Shown here piece by piece: positions 1 through 6,211 of a stretch of DNA of 64,000 nt. The position numbers and the translations under genes were made by a program. Source of the stretch: Streptomyces sp. MA5143a (GTDB lineage Bacteria > Actinomycetota > Actinomycetes > Streptomycetales > Streptomycetaceae); the NCBI RefSeq assembly GCF_900290235.1, contig NZ_OLMK01000073.1:124001-188000 (forward strand), in the 5' to 3' direction. Every line of letters starts with the position of its first letter. Position 1 is the stretch's first letter. The notes below the pieces were generated by a model. That model saw nothing but the letters and a program-made list of their open reading frames with translations. It searched no databases and was not told the origin of the DNA.

Positions 1-198
1 GTCCGTGTGGTCGTAGTTGTGCGCGGCGTTGGCGATGGCGCTGTCGAGCACCTTGCCGACGGGCACGGAAGCGGCCTGCGGGGCGAATCGCAGGACCGCC
101 TGAGCCTCCGTGGCGTCCATGCCACGGATAAGGTCCACCACGCGGCGGGCCTTCATGGGCGTGACGCGGATGTACCGCGCCTGGGCCCTGGCTTCCAT
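1..198 (-). CDS. rplV: Ribosomal protein uL22, N-terminal 66 codons (truncated by window edge)
   Basis: Encodes uL22 of the 50S subunit, a 23S rRNA-binding protein whose extended loop lines the peptide exit tunnel. Only the first 66 codons are visible and the rest lies before position 1. The ATG at 198-196 follows an AGAGGGA ribosome binding site at about six bases. The visible N-terminus contains the family hallmark RYIRVTPMKARRVVDLIRG. It lies 44 bases downstream of rpsS and is the last S10-operon gene in view. Identification is secure; the C-terminal part cannot be judged. Confidence 0.96.
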   Translation of the reverse strand, partial: MEARAQARYIRVTPMKARRVVDLIRGMDATEAQAVLRFAPQAASVPVGKVLDSAIANAAHNYDHTD

Positions 199-242
199 GG
201 TTGTCCCTCTCAGTTACTTACGTGTCTGAATGCGATCCGCGG

Positions 243-524
243 TTAGCGGCGCTTCGACTTCCGGTCGTCCTTGACGTGACCCCGGAAGGTGCGCGTCGGC
301 GAGAACTCGCCGAGCTTGTGGCCGACCATCGACTCGGTGACGAACACCGGGATGTGGGTCTTGCCGTTGTGCACCGCGATCGTGTGGCCGAGCATGGCCG
401 GGACGATCATCGAGCGACGGGACCAGGTCTTGATGACGTTCTTGGTGCCGGCTTCGTTCTGGGCGTCCACCTTCTTGATGAGGTGTCCGTCGACGAAGGG
501 CCCCTTCTTGAGACTGCGCGGCAT
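243..524 (-). CDS. rpsS: Ribosomal protein uS19
   Basis: Encodes the 93-residue uS19 protein of the 30S head, which forms a complex with uS13 near the A-site finger contacts. The protein opens with MPRSLKKGPFVDGHL and contains the IPVFVTESMVGHKLGEF region and the RTFRGH motif typical of the family. Its length equals the usual bacterial size. It sits 12 bases downstream of rplB, in the conserved order rplB-rpsS-rplV, and is therefore co-transcribed within the S10 operon. Nothing unusual was seen. Confidence 0.98.
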   Translation of the reverse strand: MPRSLKKGPFVDGHLIKKVDAQNEAGTKNVIKTWSRRSMIVPAMLGHTIAVHNGKTHIPVFVTESMVGHKLGEFSPTRTFRGHVKDDRKSKRR

Positions 525-536
525 CTAAACCCGCTC

Positions 537-1373
537 CTAGCGCTTCTTGTTCGTCTTGCGGCGGCGGACGATGTACTTGTTCGACGCCTTCTTGGGCGAA
601 CGAGTACGACCCTCCTTCTGACCCCAGGGGCTGACCGGGTGGCGACCACCGGAGGTCTTGCCCTCACCACCACCGTGGGGGTGGTCAACCGGGTTCATCG
701 CCACACCGCGGACGGTCGGGCGGACGCCCAGCCAGCGCTTGCGGCCGGCCTTGCCCCAGTTGATGTTGCTCTGCTCGGCGTTGCCGACCTCGCCGACGGT
801 GGCGCGGCAGCGCACGTCGACCAGGCGGATCTCACCGGAGGGCATGCGGAGGTGGGCGTAGGCGCCCTCCTTCGCGAGCAGCTGCACGGAGGCACCGGCG
901 GAGCGGGCGAACTTGGCACCGCCACCGGGACGGAGCTCGATCGCGTGGATCGTGGTACCGACCGGGATGTTGCGCAGCGCCAGGTTGTTGCCCGGCTTGA
1001 TGTCGGCCCCGGGACCGTTCTCGACGCGGTCACCCTGCTGAAGGTTGCGCGGGGCGAGGATGTAGCGCTTCTCGCCGTCGGCGTAGTGCAGCAGCGCGAT
1101 GCGCGCGGTGCGGTTGGGGTCGTACTCGATGTGCGCGACCTTCGCCGGCACGCCGTCCTTGTCGTGACGACGGAAGTCGATCACTCGGTAGGCGCGCTTG
1201 TGTCCGCCACCCTGGTGGCGAACGGTCACACGACCGGCGTTGTTACGGCCGCCCTTGCTGTGCAGGGGGCGGACCAGCGACTTCTCCGGCGTGGACCGCG
1301 TGATCTCGACGAAGTCGGCGACGCTGGAACCACGACGGCCCGGCGTAGTCGGCTTGTACTTGCGGATTCCCAT
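537..1373 (-). CDS. rplB: Ribosomal protein uL2
   Basis: Encodes the 278-residue uL2, one of the core 23S rRNA-binding proteins near the peptidyl transferase centre and needed for subunit association. It starts MGIRKYKPTTPGRRG and carries the conserved C-terminal NPVDHPHGGGEGK segment, whose histidine lies close to the catalytic centre in known ribosomes. The C-terminus is strongly basic (RRRKTNKKR). Length is standard. It follows rplW after 38 bases and precedes rpsS in the S10 operon order. Confidence 0.98.
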   Translation of the reverse strand: MGIRKYKPTTPGRRGSSVADFVEITRSTPEKSLVRPLHSKGGRNNAGRVTVRHQGGGHKRAYRVIDFRRHDKDGVPAKVAHIEYDPNRTARIALLHYADGEKRYILAPRNLQQGDRVENGPGADIKPGNNLALRNIPVGTTIHAIELRPGGGAKFARSAGASVQLLAKEGAYAHLRMPSGEIRLVDVRCRATVGEVGNAEQSNINWGKAGRKRWLGVRPTVRGVAMNPVDHPHGGGEGKTSGGRHPVSPWGQKEGRTRSPKKASNKYIVRRRKTNKKR

Positions 1374-1411
1374 TTCTCAGTCCTCGTCCGATATCGGACG
1401 ATCCGACCCGC

Positions 1412-1831
1412 TTACGCGGTCGGACCGCCGAAGATGTCGATACGGTCGCCCTCGGCGAGGGTCACGATCGCGCGCTTCGTCGCGGAGCGCTGGCCGAAGC
1501 CGGTGCGGGTCCGCTTGCGCTTGCCCTGGCGGTTGATCGTGTTGACCCCGGTGACCTTGACCGAGAAGACCGACTGGACGGCCTGCTTGATCTGGGTCTT
1601 GTTGGCGCCGGGCGCGACGATGAACGTGTACTTGTTCTCGTCGAGGAGCGCGTAGCTCTTCTCCGACACGACCGGCTTGATCAGGACGTCACGGGGGTCC
1701 GTGTACGCCTTGCTCGCCGGGGTGACGACGGTGTTCTTGCCCTCGGTGGCGTGGCGACGCGCCTTGGCGACGCGCGCGGCCTTGGCGGCCTTGGCGGCCT
1801 TCGAGGCGATGGAGGGGTGACGGACGGCCAT
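1412..1831 (-). CDS. rplW: Ribosomal protein uL23 with N-terminal extension
   Basis: Encodes uL23, which sits at the tunnel exit and is the docking site for trigger factor and SRP. The core begins near residue 46 (DPRDVLIKPVVSEKSYALL) and ends GDRIDIFGGPTA. At 139 residues it is about 40 longer than the usual bacterial protein, because of an Ala/Lys/Arg-rich N-terminal arm (SKAAKAAKAARVAKARR). The chosen ATG at 1831-1829 shares its A with the rplD stop (TGATG), which indicates translational coupling and supports keeping the arm. The arm is a lineage feature rather than a frame error, because the frame continues without interruption. Confidence 0.96.
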   Translation of the reverse strand: MAVRHPSIASKAAKAAKAARVAKARRHATEGKNTVVTPASKAYTDPRDVLIKPVVSEKSYALLDENKYTFIVAPGANKTQIKQAVQSVFSVKVTGVNTINRQGKRKRTRTGFGQRSATKRAIVTLAEGDRIDIFGGPTA

Positions 1832-2487
1832 CAGACCTCAGTCCCTTCGGTGTCGTTGGCCTTCGGGCCGGCGACGAAGGACTCGAGAGCGGCCTGGGTG
1901 AAGACCACGTCGTCCGAGACGATCACGTCGTACGTGTTCAGCTGGCCCGGCTCCAGGATGTGCACCTGGGGCAGGTTACGGGCGGAGAGCCACGCGGCCT
2001 CGTCGGAGCGCTCGACGACCAGGAGCAGGTTCTTGCGCTCCGAGATCTTGCCGAACAGGCTCTTGGCGGCCTTGGTGGACGGGTTCTCGCCCTCGATCAC
2101 GCCGGAGACGACGTGGATGCGGTTGTGGCGGGCCCGGTCGGTGAGGGCGTGGCGCAGGGCCGCGGCCTTCATCTTCTTCGGGGTCCGCTGCGAGTAGTCA
2201 CGCGGCTGCGGGCCGTGGACGACGCCACCACCGGCGAACTGGGGCGCGCGGGTCGAGCCCTGACGGGCGCGGCCGGTGCCCTTCTGGCGGTACGGCTTCT
2301 TGCCGCCACCGCGAACCTCGCCACGGGTCTTGGTCTTGTGCGTGCCCTGGCGGGCAGCGGCGTTCTGCGCGACGACGACCTGGTGGATCAGCGGGATGCT
2401 GACCTTCTCCACGCCGAAGATCTCCGCGGGGAGCTCGACGCTTCCGGTCTTCTCGCCGGCAGGCGAAAGGATGTCAACAGTGCTCAT
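1831..2487 (-). CDS. rplD: Ribosomal protein uL4
   Basis: Encodes the 218-residue uL4, whose long internal loop reaches into the peptide exit tunnel and which in Escherichia coli also represses the S10 operon. The start was set at the ATG of MSTVDILSPAGEKTG (2487); the frame is open 34 codons further upstream, but that part overlaps rplC and is not family-like. The loop motif RGGGKKPYRQKGTGRARQGS and the central GGGVVHGPQPRDYSQ segment are characteristic. It lies 7 bases after rplC and its stop overlaps the rplW start. Confidence 0.97.
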   Translation of the reverse strand: MSTVDILSPAGEKTGSVELPAEIFGVEKVSIPLIHQVVVAQNAAARQGTHKTKTRGEVRGGGKKPYRQKGTGRARQGSTRAPQFAGGGVVHGPQPRDYSQRTPKKMKAAALRHALTDRARHNRIHVVSGVIEGENPSTKAAKSLFGKISERKNLLLVVERSDEAAWLSARNLPQVHILEPGQLNTYDVIVSDDVVFTQAALESFVAGPKANDTEGTEV

Positions 2488-2494
2488 CGGTACC

Positions 2495-3139
2495 TCAGGC
2501 CCCCTTGGCCGCGGTGCGGACCAGGACGAGGCCGCCGTTCGGACCGGGAACCGCGCCCTTGATGAGCAGCAGACCCTTCTCCGCGTCAACGGCGTGGACG
2601 GTCAGGTTCTGGGTGGTGACCCGCTCGTTGCCCATGCGACCCGCCATGCGGAGGCCCTTGAACACACGGCCCGGGGTGGCGCAGCCACCGATGGAACCGG
2701 GAGAGCGGTGCTTGCGCTGGGTGCCGTGTCCGGCGCCGAGGCCACGGAAGTTGTGACGCTTCATGACACCGGCGAAGCCCTTGCCCTTGCTCTTGCCGGT
2801 GACGTCGACCTTCACGCCGGCCTCGAACACCTCAGCGGTGATCTCCTGGCCCAGCGTGTACTCGGAGGCGTCCGCGGTGCGGATCTCGACGAGGTGGCGA
2901 CGGGGGGTGACGTCGGCCTTGGCGAAGTGGCCCTTGAGGGGCTTGTTCACCTTGCGCGGGTCGATCTCGCCGAAGGCGATCTGGACCGACTCGTAGCCGT
3001 CGGCGTCGTTGGTACGAACCTGGGTCACGACGTTGGGGCCAGCCTTGACGACGGTGACCGGAACAACACGGTTGTTCTCGTCCCACACCTGCGTCATGCC
3101 GAGCTTCTCGCCCAGGATGCCCTTGATCTGCTTAGCCAT
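2495..3139 (-). CDS. rplC: Ribosomal protein uL3
   Basis: Encodes the 214-residue uL3, which binds 23S rRNA and reaches toward the peptidyl transferase centre. The start is the ATG of MAKQIKGILGEKLGMTQ at 3139; fourteen extra in-frame codons upstream are non-coding leader. The long loop around residues 130-160 (RGLGAGHGTQRKHRSPGS) is the conserved finger. The gene follows rpsJ by 16 bases and precedes rplD, the canonical S10 order. Confidence 0.97.
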   Translation of the reverse strand: MAKQIKGILGEKLGMTQVWDENNRVVPVTVVKAGPNVVTQVRTNDADGYESVQIAFGEIDPRKVNKPLKGHFAKADVTPRRHLVEIRTADASEYTLGQEITAEVFEAGVKVDVTGKSKGKGFAGVMKRHNFRGLGAGHGTQRKHRSPGSIGGCATPGRVFKGLRMAGRMGNERVTTQNLTVHAVDAEKGLLLIKGAVPGPNGGLVLVRTAAKGA

Positions 3140-3155
3140 TCTCAGATCACCGCCC

Positions 3156-3464
3156 TCAGAGCTTGATCTCGATGTCGACACCGGCCGGGAGGTCGAGTCG
3201 CATCAGAGAGTCAACGGTCTTGGGGGTGGGGTCGAGAATGTCGATGAGGCGCTTGTGCGTGCGCATCTCGAAGTGCTCGCGCGAGTCCTTGTACTTGTGC
3301 GGCGACTTGATGACGCAGTACACGTTCTTCTCAGTGGGCAGCGGCACCGGGCCCGCGACCGACGCACCAGTGCGGGTCACCGTCTCGACGATCTTCTTCG
3401 CCGAGGAGTCGATGACCTCGTGGTCGTAGGCCTTGAGCCGGATGCGGATCTTCTGTCCCGCCAT
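3156..3464 (-). CDS. rpsJ: Ribosomal protein uS10 (NusE)
   Basis: Encodes the 102-residue uS10 of the 30S head. The same protein acts as NusE in antitermination complexes with NusB, and it links NusG to the ribosome in coupled transcription and translation. It begins MAGQKIRIRLKAYDHEVID and contains the conserved VAGPVPLPT and SREHFEMRTHKRLIDI segments. It is the first gene of the S10 operon, so the leader upstream (3465 to about 3840) should carry its control elements. Confidence 0.98.
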   Translation of the reverse strand: MAGQKIRIRLKAYDHEVIDSSAKKIVETVTRTGASVAGPVPLPTEKNVYCVIKSPHKYKDSREHFEMRTHKRLIDILDPTPKTVDSLMRLDLPAGVDIEIKL

Positions 3465-3525
3465 GGCTACTCAGTAGTCCTGTCTCTTCTAACGCTCTGG
3501 AACCCGGTGTTCCCTTGCGGCCGTC

Positions 3526-3552
3526 CTCCGACCCACGCGGTCGGGCGTGTCG
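3526..3552 (-). promoter_or_regulatory. Dyad element in the S10 operon leader, shared with the str operon
   Basis: A six-base-pair hairpin (arms 3528-3533 and 3539-3544, five-base loop) lies about 62 bases before the rpsJ start. The 20 bases at 3526-3545 are identical to 25391-25410, upstream of rpsL, and the next seven bases match except for one. On the minus strand a GGGTATCTG stretch, possibly a second -10 region, lies just upstream of the element. The function is inferred: either a transcript 5-prime stem or a binding site common to both translation operons. Confidence 0.6.
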
Positions 3553-3845
3553 CGCTTCCGCTGACACAGATACCCCTTGTTCGAGCATCCCTTGCGCGGG
3601 AACGCGGCCCTACCGGAACCGCGAGCCGGGGGCGGAGGCCCACCGGGCGCCTGGCCGGCGCCGCGCTCCACTTCCCGGAAGATTCCCGTACGTCCGCTCC
3701 AGCGCTGCCGTGAGGCAGTTGGAGCGACGAGTACTGTGGGACTCGCTTCCGGTCCTCCCGGCGGGAGGCGTGCAGCATCAACACTCGACCGAGCAACTCG
3801 GACAGTCTGCCATATGGGGTTGGGCCTCCGCCAATCGAGCCGGAG

Positions 3846-3873
3846 AGATTACCCCGAGAGTGACCAAGGTCAA
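3846..3873 (-). promoter_or_regulatory. Candidate vegetative promoter of the S10 operon
   Basis: Read on the minus strand, TTGACC (3873-3868) and TAATCT (3851-3846) are separated by 16 bases. This fits the principal sigma factor consensus of Streptomyces. Transcription would start near 3838 and give a leader of about 370 bases before rpsJ. A second start closer to the gene is possible. The assignment rests on motif match and position only. Confidence 0.5.
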
Positions 3874-3929
3874 ACCAGCTCCCCCGAGCCGTCGCCGCAG
3901 GGGCCCCGGAGGCCGTCGCGGGTTCGCGC

Positions 3930-4235
3930 TCAGCCGCGCACCGAGGTGCGTTCCACCCCGGCGAGCAGGTGGGCCGTGCCCAGGCAGAGGGCGATCGCGG
4001 CGGGCAGGAACAGGACGAGCGCCCGGGTCGCCGTCCCGTCGAGGAGCCAGGCGCCCAGCACGCCGCCCGTGAACATCGTGCCGACCGACGCCAGCCGGCG
4101 TCTCTCGTGCCGGGGGCCCGAGCCGATCCGGGTGTCGGCGACCGGCGGGAGGGCGCTGAGGAGGGCGGTCAGGGAACGGGTGGACAGGGTGGTGGGCACG
4201 TCCGGGACCGACGCCCTGAGCGCGGTGACGTTGCT
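3930..4235 (-). pseudogene. C-terminal remnant of a DUF1275 (YoaK-type) membrane protein
   Basis: The minus-strand frame reads NVTALRASVPDVPTTLSTR, then GRRLASV-like text (RRRLASVGTMFTGGVLGAWLL) and a last hydrophobic segment (ALVLFLPAAIALCLG). This resembles the C-terminal third of DUF1275 integral membrane proteins, which normally have about 220-250 residues and six membrane segments. A stop codon at 4286-4284 closes the frame upstream, and no N-terminal part was found. The longest start-initiated piece is 89 codons from a GTG at 4199. I infer a decayed gene fragment left by rearrangement next to the S10 operon. Confidence 0.6.
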
Positions 4236-4500
4236 GGTCTGGTGCCGTGCATCGCAAGGCGCCGGAGAGTCCTGGTAGCGGAGCTACCTGGACTTTTCGG
4301 CAACGCGGCGAGGTGCGGTGCCAGGCCGCGCGACCCGGGCGGGCATGGTGAAAGGACCCCTAAGTGCCCTTAATCCGTTGGCCCGCCGTCGCCACGCGCT
4401 CCTACGCTGATCAGGCGCGGGCTGGGCGGTCGTTCCGTACGGGGGCAGGACGCGGCTGGTCGGAGGGTCCGGGCGGCGCTCGGGCGGGGGAACATCCATC

Positions 4501-6207
4501 ATGCGTACGCACTATCCGCGGACCCGGCATCTGCCCTGGTCCCCCGGCGCGACCTCGGACGATCTCCGGGTCACCGATCTGTCCGGGCTGCGCGGGCGCG
4601 AGGTCGTCGTCACCGAGAAACTCGACGGCGAGAACACGACGCTGTACGCCGACGGTCTCCACGCCCGGTCGCTCGACTCCGCCCACCACCCCTCCCGCAC
4701 CTGGGTCAAGGCGCTCCAGGCGCGGGTCGGGCCGTACATCCCCGAGGGGTGGCGGGTGTGCGGGGAGAACATGTTCGCCCGGCACTCGCTCGCGTACGAG
4801 GACCTGGAGAGCTGGTTCTACGGCTTCTCGGTGTGGGACGCCGGGGGCCGCTGCCTCGACTGGGACCGCACGGTCCGCTTTCTGCGGGGGCTCGGGATCC
4901 CGGTGCCGCGGGTGCTGTGGCGGGGCGAGTTCGATGAACGGGCGCTCCGGGCGCTGCGGCTGGACCTCGCCCGGCAGGAGGGGTACGTGGTCCGGGTCGC
5001 GGACGGTTTCGGCGCGGCGGAGTTCGGGGCGCGCGTGGCGAAGTGGGTGCGGGCCGGGCACGTCCGGACCGACACGCACTGGATGCACGCGGCGGTCGTC
5101 GAGAACGGGCTGGGCGCGCGGGCCGCCCTGTGGGACGTGCGCTCGGGGGTCGGTGTCGACGCGGCGGTGCTGGCGGAGGCGGTCGGGCTGCCCGGTGCGG
5201 AGAAAGTGGGGGACGCGGGGGCTCTCGCTCGGTTCGACGGGGCCGGGTTCACCGGGGACGACCGGCTCGTCGGGGCCCTCGCCGCCCTGCTGCACGCCCG
5301 GCACGGGCAGCGGGGGTGGCTCGCGGGGCGGCTCGCGGGGGCGGTGGGCCTGCCGCTCGCGCGGCGGGTGGCGGATCTCGTCGGGCTGCACCCGGCGCTG
5401 CACCGGCCGTACCCGGACGAGGACCGGCGGACGGGCCTGGTGCGGATGGCGTACGCCGCCGACCTCGGGCTGCTGCACGCGGTCGCCCGAGCCACCGCGG
5501 ACACGGACGAGGCGCGGGAACAGGTGGAGTGGTCCGCGCTGCACGCGGAGGAGGTCGGCCGCCCGGAGTGGGACGCGCTGCGGGCCGCCTTCGCCGACCT
5601 CCCCGCCGACGCGGCCGCCCGCTGCCGGGCCGAGGCCCGGGAGGCGTACGCGCGGGGGCGGATCAGCGCGATCGCGGGGGACGGCGGGAGCGGGGCGGTC
5701 TCCGCGGAGGCCGTGGCCGCGACCTGGCGTTGGCGGGCGGGTGACTTTCCGAAGCTGATCCAGCTGGTGGGGCCGGCGGGCAGCGGCAAGAGCACCTTCG
5801 GGCGGGAGCTGCCGGGGGTGGACGCGTACGTCTCGCTGGACGACTTGCGCGCGGGCCGGGGTGCGCGCGCCGATCAGCGGGCCAACGCGGAGGTGCTGCG
5901 CGCGGGGCTCGACCGGCTGGACGCGGCGCTGGCCGCCGGGGGGACGGTGGTGTGGGACGCCACGTCGCTCACCCGGCAGCAGCGCTCGCTCGTGCACGCG
6001 GTCGCCCACCGCAGGGACGCCCTGCTCACCCATGCCGTGGTCCTCGTCGACGAGGACGAGCTGGTGCGGCGCAACGCCCGCCGCGAGCACCCGGTGCCGG
6101 CGGAGGTGCTCACCGCGCAGGTGCTCCGGTTCAGCCCGCCGTACCCGGGCGACGCCCATCGCACCTGGTACATCGGGGCGAGTGGGACCGTAGAGGAAGA
6201 GGTCTGA
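4501..6207 (+). CDS. RNA ligase fused to polynucleotide kinase-like P-loop domain
   Basis: A 568-residue predicted RNA-repair enzyme. Residues 1 to about 210 form a nucleotidyltransferase-type RNA ligase: motif I KLDGEN with Lys40 as the expected AMP-accepting lysine, motif IV EGYVVR from Glu160, and motif V AKWVR with Lys181. Residues of about 215-410 are a helical region I cannot assign. The C-terminal part is a P-loop kinase with Walker A GPAGSGKST (424-432), a DDLR segment and WDATSL, like the 5-prime kinase half of polynucleotide kinases. Together these would phosphorylate and seal broken RNA. The next gene starts four bases after the stop, so the two are almost certainly one operon. The ATG follows a G-rich leader without a strong ribosome binding site. 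Confidence 0.88.
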   Translation: MRTHYPRTRHLPWSPGATSDDLRVTDLSGLRGREVVVTEKLDGENTTLYADGLHARSLDSAHHPSRTWVKALQARVGPYIPEGWRVCGENMFARHSLAYEDLESWFYGFSVWDAGGRCLDWDRTVRFLRGLGIPVPRVLWRGEFDERALRALRLDLARQEGYVVRVADGFGAAEFGARVAKWVRAGHVRTDTHWMHAAVVENGLGARAALWDVRSGVGVDAAVLAEAVGLPGAEKVGDAGALARFDGAGFTGDDRLVGALAALLHARHGQRGWLAGRLAGAVGLPLARRVADLVGLHPALHRPYPDEDRRTGLVRMAYAADLGLLHAVARATADTDEAREQVEWSALHAEEVGRPEWDALRAAFADLPADAAARCRAEAREAYARGRISAIAGDGGSGAVSAEAVAATWRWRAGDFPKLIQLVGPAGSGKSTFGRELPGVDAYVSLDDLRAGRGARADQRANAEVLRAGLDRLDAALAAGGTVVWDATSLTRQQRSLVHAVAHRRDALLTHAVVLVDEDELVRRNARREHPVPAEVLTAQVLRFSPPYPGDAHRTWYIGASGTVEEEV

Positions 6208-6211
6208 GGAC

